The notes beneath the pieces are model-generated. The model saw only the letters and a program-made list of their open reading frames with translations. It was not told the origin of the DNA and searched no databases. The translations under genes were made by a program, and so were the position numbers. From Candidatus Hydrogenedentota bacterium (lineage in GTDB: Bacteria > Hydrogenedentota > Hydrogenedentia > Hydrogenedentiales > CAITNO01), in NCBI GenBank assembly GCA_903922535.1, contig CAIXUF010000997.1, forward strand, positions 1 to 5,584: 5,584 bases of DNA, given 5' to 3'. Positions 1 through 5,550 of the stretch are shown here, one piece after another; within the stretch, counting starts at the first letter, position 1, and each line of letters starts with the position of its first letter.

Positions 1-2
1 AG

Positions 3-695
3 ATATGGTTGATGGGAGGCTGGAAACAGAGCACGGAGAACATCGGTGCGGAAGTGAATGACGTGTGGTCGTCACCGGACGGGGCGGACTGGACCAGAAT
101 GGACGCCGGCCCCGGAAATCCTCCGGGATGGGGCGCGCGCGAGGGACACCGGGCCGTGTCCTTCGGCGGCAAGCTCTGGGTGCTGGCCGGAAGCCACAAC
201 GGTTCCCCGTTTTATCAGGATGCCTGGAGCACGACCGACGGGGCGGTCTGGACGCAGGAAAACGCCGGACAGGAGCCCATGTGGCCCGCGCGGCATTTTC
301 CGGGCATTGCGGTGTTCAACGAGGAGTTGTGGATTCTGGGCGGGTACAACAGTCAAGGGCCCGGCTATCTAAATGACCTTTGGCACTCGCAGGACGGCGT
401 GACCTGGACGCAGGCCACCCAGCCGGCCGATTGGCAGGGGCGCATGGGTCTTCGCTGCGTCGTTCACGGCGGCGAAATGTGGGTGATGGGCGGAGCGGGG
501 GCGACCGATTATTATGCCGATGCGTGGCAATCATCCACGGGCACCGGATGGATTTCGTCCTCCGTGCCATGGACCAGCCGGACCTTGTTTGGCGCGGTGG
601 AGCACAAGAACCGGATTTGGGTGGTGGGCGGCATGACAGAACCGGCCACCTCCAGCTACGTGGAAGCGAATGACGTGTGGCTGTACGGACTGCCC
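3..695 (+). other. Kelch/Asp-box-like beta-propeller region (4 complete blades plus one partial)
   Basis: Residues 1-229 hold five copies of a pattern in which a hydrophobic strand ending in Gly-Gly or Ala-Gly (3-4, 60-61, 111-112, 161-162, 207-208) is followed by an N/Q/A-D-x-W motif (Trp 20, 73, 125, 173, 224). The Trp-to-Trp spacing is 53, 52, 48 and 51 residues, the size of a kelch blade. The first three Trp motifs are followed by S/T-x-D-G-x-x-W (D24-W28, D77-W81, D129-W133), close to the Asp-box turn of sialidase-type propellers; in the fourth the Asp is Thr177. A full propeller normally has six or seven blades, so at least one or two should be encoded upstream of the window. Kelch propellers usually bind proteins or sugars; no ligand can be named here. 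Confidence 0.8.
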
Positions 696-3600
696 ATGGC
701 CAGCTACACCCTTGCCATCACGCCGTGCGAGAACGGTTCGATCACCGCCGAGTCAGAGCAGCCCGGGCCGACATACACCGAGTTTACCGAGGTTTCCATC
801 AATGCAAAGGCGGATGCGGGGTACGTTTTCAGTGCGTGGACGGGCGATTTGGCCGGTGTCGGCAACGCGAATCCGACCACACTGGTCATGGACGGGGACA
901 AGACGATCAGCGGCGTCTTCTCGCTGATCCGCTACAAGCTGAACATCACGCAGCCCGACGAGGGGACGATTGCCGCTGTTCCGGAAATGCCGGAAGGCGG
1001 TTATCTGCCGGACACGGTGGTCACACTAACGGCCACGGTGACGGATCCGGCGGCCTTCAGTTTCGGCGCATGGAGCGGCGCGGATGGCGGCCAGGTGGTG
1101 TCCACCGGCGAGGGAACGGGCACCATCGTTATGGACGGCGACAAGGGGATCAGCGCGATCTTCACGCCGATCCTCTACACGCTGAACATCACCCAGCCTG
1201 CTGAGGGGGTGATCACTGCTGATCCAGAAATGCCGGAAGGCGGCTATCCGCCAAACACAACAGTCACGCTGACAGCCGTGGCGACGGACCCGGCGTCTTT
1301 CAGTTTCGATGCGTGGAGCGGCAAGGATGGCGGCCAGGTGGTGTCCACCGGCACGGGAACGGGCACCATCGTGATGGACGGCGACAAGGATCTCAGTGCG
1401 GTCTTCTCGCCGATTCTCTACAGGCTGACCATCACGCAGCCCGCCGAGGGGACGATTGCCGCTGTTCCGGAAATGCCGGAAGGCGGCTATCCGGCGAACG
1501 CGACGATCACACTGACGGCCACAGCGACGGTTCCGGCAGACTTCAGTTTCAGCGCGTGGAGCGGTGAAAATGGCGGCCAGGTGGTGTCCACCGGCACGGG
1601 AACGGGCACCATCGTGATGGACGGCGACAAGGAGATCAGCGCGGTCTTTTCGCCGATTCTCTACAAGCTGAACATCACGCAGCCCGCCGAGGGGACGATT
1701 GCCGCCATTCCGGAAATGCCGTCCGGCGGCTATGCTCCAAACACGATGGTCACGCTAACGGCCACAGTGACAGATCCTGCGGCCTTCAGTTTCGGCGCGT
1801 GGAGCGGCCTAAGTGGCGGCCAGGTGGTGTCCACCGGCACGGGAACGGGCACCATCGTGATGGACGGTGACAAGGAGATTAGCGCAATCTTTTCGCCAAT
1901 CCTCCACAAGCTGAACATTACGCAACCTGCTGAGGGAATGATTACCGCTGTTCCGGAAATGCCGGTCGGCGGCTATCCGGCGAACACGACGGTCACCCTG
2001 ACGGCCGCGGCGGCGAATCCGACGGTCTTCAGCTTCAGCGCGTGGGGCGGCGCAAATGGCGGCCAGGTGGTGTCCACCGGCACGGGAACGGGCACCATCG
2101 TGATGGACAGCGACAAGGAGATCACCGCGGTCTTCGCGCCGATCCTCCACAAGCTGAACATTACGCAACCCGCCGAGGGGACGATCACCGCCCTTCCGGA
2201 AATGCCCGCCGGCGGTTACCCGGCGAACACGACAGTCACACTAACGGCTGCGGCGACGAATCCGAAGGCCTTCAGCTTCAGCGCCTGGAGCGGCGCAAAT
2301 GGCGGCCAAGTGGTGTCCACCGGCACGGGAACGGGCACCATTGTGATGGACGCAGACAAGGAGATCAGCGCGGTTTTCTCGCCGATACTCCCCAAGTTGA
2401 ACATCATCCAGCCCGCCGAGGGGACGATTGCCGCGGTTCCGGAAATGCCGGTCGGCGGCTATCCGACGAACACGACGGTCACACTGACGGCCGTGGCGAA
2501 TGATCCGACGGCCTTCCGCTTCAGCGCCTGGAGCGGCGCAAACGGCGGCCAGGTGGTGTCCACCGGCGCGGGAACGGGCACCATAGTGATGGATGCCGAC
2601 AAGGAGATCAGCGCGGTCTTCTCGCCGATACTCCACATGCTGACCATCACGCAGCCTGCCGAGGGGATGATTACCGCTGTTCCGGAAATGCCGGTCGGTG
2701 GCTATACTGCGAACACGACGGTCACACTGACGTCCGTGGCGGCTGACCCGACAGCCTTCCGCTTCAGCGCCTGGAGCGGCGCAAATGGCGGCCAGGTGGT
2801 GTCCACTGGCATGGGAACAGGCACCATCGTGATGGACGGCGACAAGGAGATCAGTGCGGTTTTCTCGCCCATCCTCCACATGCTGACCATCACACAGCCC
2901 GCCGAGGGGATAATCACCGCTTTTCCGGAGATGCCGGCCGGCGGCTATCTGGCGAACACGACGGTCACACTGGCGGCCGCGGCGACAGACCCGACGGCCT
3001 TCAGCTTTGGCGGATGGAGCGGCGCCAGTGGCAGCCTGGTGGTGCCCACCGGCGCGGGAACGGGCACCATCGTAATGAACGCAGACCAGGAAGTCAGCGC
3101 CGTTTTCTCGCCAATCTTCCATGTATTGCACCTTACGCAGCGCGCCGGGGGGACGATTGCCGCTTTTCCGGAAATGCCGGCTGGCGGATATCCGGCGAAC
3201 ACGACGGTCACACTCATGGCCACGGTGACGGACCCGACGACTTACAGACTTGGCGGATGGAGCGGCGCGAATGGCGGCCAGGTGGTGTCCACCGGCACGG
3301 GAACGGGCACTATCGTGATGGACGGCGACAAGGAGGTCAGCGCGGTCTTCTCGCTGATCCTCTACATGTTGACCATTGCGCAGCCCGCCGAGGGGGCGAT
3401 TACCGCCTTTCCGGAAATGCCCGCCGGCGGCTATCCGGCAAAGACGACAGTCACACTGACGGCCATGGCGACCGACCCGGCGGGCTTCAGGTTCAGCGGA
3501 TGGAGCGGGGCGGATGGCGGCCAGGTGGTGTCCACCGGCGTGCGAACAGGCACCATCCTGATGGACGCCGACAGGGCTGTTGGTGCGCAGTTTGAGGTCA

Positions 3601-5366
3601 TACACGTGTTCAGGCTGAGACTGCTCCCATCGGTCGGCGGCACGATTAACGTTTCTCCGTCCCAGCCGGCAGGCGGCTTCCCCGCGGGCACGGAAGTCAC
3701 CGTGATGGCGGTGACACGGGGGGGGTATTTGTTCATGGGCTGGTCCGGCGCGCTTGAGGGCGCACAGAACCCCGAAACAATAATCATGAACGGGCCGAAT
3801 AGCGTCGGTGCCCAGTTCTCCCTGCCGCAGCCCGAGGGAGAGGGCGAAGGGGAAGGGGAAGGAGAAGGGGAAAGCGGAGGCGAGGGCGAAGGGGAGATTG
3901 TGACACCGTGCGCCGACAACTGCCCAAGTGACAGCCCGGACCAAGACGGCGACGGCCTGACCGCCTGCCAGGAGGCCTGCCTCGGCACCAGTGACAACAA
4001 CGTCGACAGCGACGGTGACGGCATGCCGGACGGATGGGAAGTGCAGCATTCGCTGAACCCGCTTGTCGACGACAGCGCGCTGGACGCGGACAAAGACGGA
4101 TTGACCAATCTGCAGGAGTATCTTCTGCGGTCGGACCCGCAGGACCCGACCAGCCCGAACCGGGTGCTCTTCGTGTCCAACACGGGCATCGACGCGGCGG
4201 GCGGAGGCCTGATCGACATGCCGTTCCGCACGCTCGCCTACGCCTTGGGGCAGACCGGTTCGGACGAGTCCAATCCGGCGCGCGTGGTGCTGCTGCCGGG
4301 CACCTATGACGAGGGGCAAATCGAACTGCCCTCCTTCGTGCAGGTGGTGTCCCGGGAACAAGATTCACCGGCCACTATTGTCGGCAGCATCATGGGCGCC
4401 CAGGATGCCGAGTTGTCCAACCTGAAGATTATGTCCGGCCCGGCGGGTTCGGGCTGGCTGCTTCAGATGAGCCAGTGCCGGATGCGCGTGAACGGCGTGG
4501 CATTTGAGGGTTCCGCCGCCGCGCCCGCAGGCAGCGGGATCGTTGCCTACGGTGCGGCCCCGTCGGAATCGGTCATTGAAAACTGCGCTTTCCGCAACCT
4601 GCAGAGCGGCGTTGAAATATTCGGCAGCATGCCGGTTATACGGCACTGCGTGTTTGAACTGCTTACCGGCAGCGCCATCGTGGTTCATGCATGGGACGAT
4701 CCGCTGGCCGCTTCGGGCTCGCTGGGCGACTCGGGTGATTCCGGCACCGGTTGGAACCTCTTCAGCACGACCGTTGCCGGACCGGCGGTGGTCAACGGGC
4801 GTGATGAGGCGATCTCGATGGAGAACAACGACTGGGGCACGGACGACCCCGCAGAGATCGCAGCCCGCATTCAGGGCCCGAACATCCACGATCCCTTCCT
4901 GGATCCTGGAAGTTCGATACTGGCCAGCGCCATTTTCTGCTCTGTGGTTGATGCAAAGACCAATGCGCCGCTGGTGGATGCCACCGTGACCATGCGGGTC
5001 AGCGCCTACCGCCCTGTAACGCAGAACAGCCGTGGAGTGTATTCTTTCCCGGCAGTGCCCGACGGTTCCTATACCCTGACCGCCACCGCGCCCGGTCACT
5101 TCGATTCCCAGAGGTCGGTCAGCGTGGGGCAAGGCGTGACAAAATCGGTCACCCTGCCCTTGGCTGTCCTGACCCCGGCCGAAGGCGAAAGGGAGGGCGA
5201 GGGTGAGGGCGAGGGCGAAGTCGCGGCGGAGGGCGAGGGAGAGTCTGGGAACGGCGGCGGTTGCGCCTGCAAGAAAGAGAAGAGTCTGCCCGCGCCGGGC
5301 GACCTGTTCATGTCGGCGCTGGCCCTGATTGCGCTGGCATCCATGTCGCGCACGGCAAAGCGGTAG
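3..5366 (+). CDS. Giant modular surface protein (kelch / InlB-like repeats / beta-helix / CTERM), 5'-partial
   Basis: One continuous reading frame fills the window and ends at TAG 5364-5366. The frame is open to the left edge: codons 3-8 read Ile-Trp and join Leu/Met-Met-Gly-Gly, matching the core strand of the later blades (LWVLAG, LWILGG, MWVMGG, IWVVGG). The TTG at 9 and ATG at 12 therefore lie inside a blade, have no Shine-Dalgarno and no signal peptide, and are unlikely starts. Domains in order: propeller blades 1-229; InlB-type repeat 235-310; eleven 81-residue repeats 311-1201; InlB-type repeat 1203-1274; Glu-Gly linker 1276-1296; DxDxDG calcium-binding-like segment 1301-1383; beta-helix about 1384-1635; carboxypeptidase-regulatory-like domain about 1641-1722; Glu-Gly linker 1725-1745; Cys-x-Cys sorting tail 1752-1785. 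No catalytic motif is seen. Domain families of this kind are typical of secreted, envelope-attached proteins. An adhesive or binding role is inferred. The reading frame is certain; the function is not. Confidence 0.95.
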   Translation: MWLMGGWKQSTENIGAEVNDVWSSPDGADWTRMDAGPGNPPGWGAREGHRAVSFGGKLWVLAGSHNGSPFYQDAWSTTDGAVWTQENAGQEPMWPARHFPGIAVFNEELWILGGYNSQGPGYLNDLWHSQDGVTWTQATQPADWQGRMGLRCVVHGGEMWVMGGAGATDYYADAWQSSTGTGWISSSVPWTSRTLFGAVEHKNRIWVVGGMTEPATSSYVEANDVWLYGLPMASYTLAITPCENGSITAESEQPGPTYTEFTEVSINAKADAGYVFSAWTGDLAGVGNANPTTLVMDGDKTISGVFSLIRYKLNITQPDEGTIAAVPEMPEGGYLPDTVVTLTATVTDPAAFSFGAWSGADGGQVVSTGEGTGTIVMDGDKGISAIFTPILYTLNITQPAEGVITADPEMPEGGYPPNTTVTLTAVATDPASFSFDAWSGKDGGQVVSTGTGTGTIVMDGDKDLSAVFSPILYRLTITQPAEGTIAAVPEMPEGGYPANATITLTATATVPADFSFSAWSGENGGQVVSTGTGTGTIVMDGDKEISAVFSPILYKLNITQPAEGTIAAIPEMPSGGYAPNTMVTLTATVTDPAAFSFGAWSGLSGGQVVSTGTGTGTIVMDGDKEISAIFSPILHKLNITQPAEGMITAVPEMPVGGYPANTTVTLTAAAANPTVFSFSAWGGANGGQVVSTGTGTGTIVMDSDKEITAVFAPILHKLNITQPAEGTITALPEMPAGGYPANTTVTLTAAATNPKAFSFSAWSGANGGQVVSTGTGTGTIVMDADKEISAVFSPILPKLNIIQPAEGTIAAVPEMPVGGYPTNTTVTLTAVANDPTAFRFSAWSGANGGQVVSTGAGTGTIVMDADKEISAVFSPILHMLTITQPAEGMITAVPEMPVGGYTANTTVTLTSVAADPTAFRFSAWSGANGGQVVSTGMGTGTIVMDGDKEISAVFSPILHMLTITQPAEGIITAFPEMPAGGYLANTTVTLAAAATDPTAFSFGGWSGASGSLVVPTGAGTGTIVMNADQEVSAVFSPIFHVLHLTQRAGGTIAAFPEMPAGGYPANTTVTLMATVTDPTTYRLGGWSGANGGQVVSTGTGTGTIVMDGDKEVSAVFSLILYMLTIAQPAEGAITAFPEMPAGGYPAKTTVTLTAMATDPAGFRFSGWSGADGGQVVSTGVRTGTILMDADRAVGAQFEVIHVFRLRLLPSVGGTINVSPSQPAGGFPAGTEVTVMAVTRGGYLFMGWSGALEGAQNPETIIMNGPNSVGAQFSLPQPEGEGEGEGEGEGESGGEGEGEIVTPCADNCPSDSPDQDGDGLTACQEACLGTSDNNVDSDGDGMPDGWEVQHSLNPLVDDSALDADKDGLTNLQEYLLRSDPQDPTSPNRVLFVSNTGIDAAGGGLIDMPFRTLAYALGQTGSDESNPARVVLLPGTYDEGQIELPSFVQVVSREQDSPATIVGSIMGAQDAELSNLKIMSGPAGSGWLLQMSQCRMRVNGVAFEGSAAAPAGSGIVAYGAAPSESVIENCAFRNLQSGVEIFGSMPVIRHCVFELLTGSAIVVHAWDDPLAASGSLGDSGDSGTGWNLFSTTVAGPAVVNGRDEAISMENNDWGTDDPAEIAARIQGPNIHDPFLDPGSSILASAIFCSVVDAKTNAPLVDATVTMRVSAYRPVTQNSRGVYSFPAVPDGSYTLTATAPGHFDSQRSVSVGQGVTKSVTLPLAVLTPAEGEREGEGEGEGEVAAEGEGESGNGGGCACKKEKSLPAPGDLFMSALALIALASMSRTAKR
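711..938 (+). other. Canonical InlB-type bacterial repeat (N-terminal flank of array)
   Basis: Residues 235-310 (76 aa) follow the divergent InlB B-repeat pattern: a first strand ending in a Cys-Glu-Asn-Gly turn, a Val-rich middle strand, the aromatic core FSAWTG, an Asn-Pro turn (GNANP), then VMDGDK and a closing ISGVF strand. It is 5 residues shorter than the array units. By alignment, two fewer residues precede the core Trp and three fewer lie between the Trp and MDGDK. It looks like an older, unamplified relative of the array. Confidence 0.8.
939..3611 (+). repeat. Eleven in-frame tandem repeats of 243 bp (81 aa), InlB-like variant
   Basis: Units begin at 939, 1182, 1425, 1668, 1911, 2154, 2397, 2640, 2883, 3126 and 3369; each is exactly 243 bp and none carries an indel. 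The consensus begins LNITQPAEGTI, then VPEMPxGGYPANTTVTL, a variable T-x-DP-x-F stretch, SAWSGANGGQVVSTG, TGTGTIVMDGDKEISAVF and SPIL plus two residues. The half after the core Trp is the most conserved, and long stretches of it are near identical in DNA among units. The centre (T-x-DP-x-F) and the residues before GGY vary most. The fold expected from the family is a small beta-rich domain, so the array should make a long stalk or spacer. Neighbouring units are the most alike, which points to growth by local duplication or unequal recombination. Confidence 0.97.
3615..3830 (+). other. Canonical InlB-type repeat (C-terminal flank of array)
   Basis: Residues 1203-1274 (72 aa) keep the family pattern (PSVGGTI, PAGGFPAGTEVTV, GGYLFMGWSG, an Asn-Pro turn, IIMNG, then VGAQF) but lack the GGQVVSTG insertion of the array units. 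The VGAQF ending is shared with array unit 11, so the last unit looks like a hybrid or a transition form. The domain contains the 8-G run at 3718-3725. Confidence 0.8.
3718..3725 (+). repeat. Poly-G tract (8 G) inside the coding frame
   Basis: Codons CGG-GGG-GGG (Arg-Gly-Gly, residues 1237-1239) give eight consecutive G. It is the longest G run noticed in the gene. Losing one G would bring TAA 3781-3783 into frame; gaining one G would bring TGA 3755-3757 into frame. Either slip would end translation before the linker, calcium-binding-like segment, beta-helix and sorting tail. Confidence 0.9.
3834..3896 (+). repeat. Glu-Gly linker 1 (low-complexity, GA-rich DNA)
   Basis: Residues 1276-1296 are alternating Glu and Gly, broken once by Ser-Gly-Gly. 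The stretch is acidic and probably disordered, and it separates the stalk from the calcium-binding-like segment. The DNA is strongly purine-rich on the coding strand, with an uninterrupted 29-nt purine run at 3846-3874. It contains G runs at 3836-3838, 3842-3844, 3849-3852, 3855-3858 and 3867-3870. Confidence 0.9.
3909..4157 (+). other. DxDxDG calcium-binding-like segment (thrombospondin type 3 style)
   Basis: Residues 1301-1383 carry three DxDxDG loops: D1311/D1313/D1315, D1333/D1335/D1337 and D1359/D1361/D1363. The first and third are followed by LTxxQE and the second by MPDGWE. This is the usual form of calcium-binding TSP3-like repeats in secreted bacterial proteins. Four Cys (1301, 1305, 1320, 1324) sit in the first loop region and could form two disulfides. 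Calcium binding is inferred from the loops; it would stiffen the junction between stalk and beta-helix. Confidence 0.8.
4158..4910 (+). other. Right-handed beta-helix domain (DUF1565 / pectate-lyase-like)
   Basis: It opens at residue 1384 with a FVSNTG...GG...MPFRTLAYAL pattern, the usual entry of DUF1565-type beta-helices (V-S-x-x-G-x-D, then P-F-x-T-L). Next come VVLLPGTYDEG and short strand-turn coils such as VIENCAFRNL (from 1522) and PVIRHCVFELL (from 1542), the ladder rhythm of a parallel beta-helix. It ends near an NNDWGT motif (about nt 4827-4841), a common closing coil in these proteins. No lyase or hydrolase catalytic residues can be recognised, so binding or a structural role is as likely as carbohydrate cleavage. 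The right boundary is approximate. Confidence 0.75.
4929..5174 (+). other. Carboxypeptidase-regulatory-like beta-sandwich domain
   Basis: About residues 1641-1722. The pattern is a first strand (FCSVVDAKT), NAPLVDATVTM, then SRGVYSFPAVPDGSYTLTATAPGH and a last strand of the type VSVGQGVTKSVTLPL. The G-x-Y-x-F-x-x-V-P-x-G-x-Y-T-L core is the hallmark of CarboxypepD_reg-like domains, which serve as structural or binding modules in many exported proteins. It sits directly before the second Glu-Gly linker. Confidence 0.75.
5181..5243 (+). repeat. Glu-Gly linker 2 (low-complexity)
   Basis: Residues 1725-1745 are again alternating Glu-Gly, interrupted by one Arg and by Val-Ala-Ala. The stretch leads straight into the sorting tail, the position where membrane- or wall-spanning linkers of CTERM proteins lie. 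The DNA carries five GGG runs in 25 bases (5191-5215). Confidence 0.9.
5262..5363 (+). other. Cys-containing CTERM-like sorting tail
   Basis: The last 34 residues are Gly-Gly-Gly followed by C1752-A-C1754, a charged KKEK, then D1765 and a hydrophobic stretch at about 1766-1779 (LFMSALALIALASM), ending SRTAKR. The order Gly/Cys motif, transmembrane segment and basic tail is that of CTERM sorting signals such as the Cys-bearing MYXO-CTERM and Synerg-CTERM types, which are processed by exosortase-like or rhombosortase-like enzymes. The exact class cannot be assigned from sequence alone. It implies export and envelope attachment. Confidence 0.7.
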
Positions 5367-5550
5367 ATTTAACAGTTCCTTGGCAGTCAAATTGTGCGCG
5401 TTTTGTGTCGAACATAATTGATGGCGTTTATTCAAGCCCTTGTTTGTGCGGCTTATTGGCTGAAATGAAAACGGCTTAACTTCTTGGAAGAGTGCATTTT
5501 TTGGTTCCGGTTGCACCGGGTTAGGAGTCGGCAACTGGGGAGGGGTGTGC
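5367..5550. other. Intergenic region, AT-richer, no clear terminator
   Basis: This 184-bp gap is visibly lower in GC than the gene before it. No long ORF with coding character is seen. Weak elements only: a CATAAT at 5413-5418 with a TTGTGC 15 bp upstream (a poor promoter match); short inverted repeats AAGCC/GGCTT (5434-5438 and 5450-5454), CTTC-TTG-GAAG (5480-5490), and CCGGT-TGC-ACCGG (5507-5519); and a T6 run at 5497-5502. No hairpin is followed directly by a U tract, so I do not call a rho-independent terminator. Confidence 0.6.
5537..5545 (+). promoter_or_regulatory. Shine-Dalgarno-like site before ATG 5551
   Basis: GGGGAGGGG ends 5 bases before ATG 5551 and contains GGAGG-type complementarity to the 16S anti-SD. 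It is the main support for a start there. The perfect 5-bp inverted repeat CCGGT-TGC-ACCGG lies 17 bases upstream and might affect access to the site; this is speculative. Confidence 0.45.

Noticed and set aside
9..14. TTG 9 or ATG 12 as the real start of the gene
   Set aside because: They fall inside the first blade's core strand; Ile-Trp is encoded just upstream in frame, there is no ribosome-binding site in the few bases visible, and no signal peptide follows although the protein is clearly exported.
3014..3595. Plus-strand alternative-frame ORFs within the repeat array (also 2042-2503, 677-1204 and 1313-1567)
   Set aside because: They are out-of-frame readings of the same repeats, Arg/Gly/His-rich, without ribosome-binding sites or domain patterns.
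939..3611. CRISPR array or transposon repeats
   Set aside because: The repeats are 243 bp, in frame, directly abutting with no spacers, and encode a conserved protein domain; no transposase or terminal inverted repeats are seen.
2241..4361. Long minus-strand open frame of about 706 codons opposite the repeats
   Set aside because: It exists because one 243-bp unit is stop-free in that frame and the unit is copied many times; high GC does the rest. Its translation is rich in Arg, His and Gly with no domain, and the plus-strand frame has clear domain structure throughout.
5392..5418. Promoter TTGTGC - 15 bp - CATAAT
   Set aside because: The -35 match is poor and the spacer is short; such matches are expected by chance in an AT-rich gap.
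5480..5502. Possible rho-independent terminator: CTTC-TTG-GAAG hairpin followed by T6
   Set aside because: The stem is only 4 bp and AT-balanced, and six bases separate it from the T run; too weak to call.
5507..5519. CCGGT-TGC-ACCGG perfect inverted repeat as terminator or operator
   Set aside because: The T run lies upstream of it, not downstream, so it is not a plus-strand terminator; on the minus strand it is followed by A, not T. An operator role has no support beyond symmetry.
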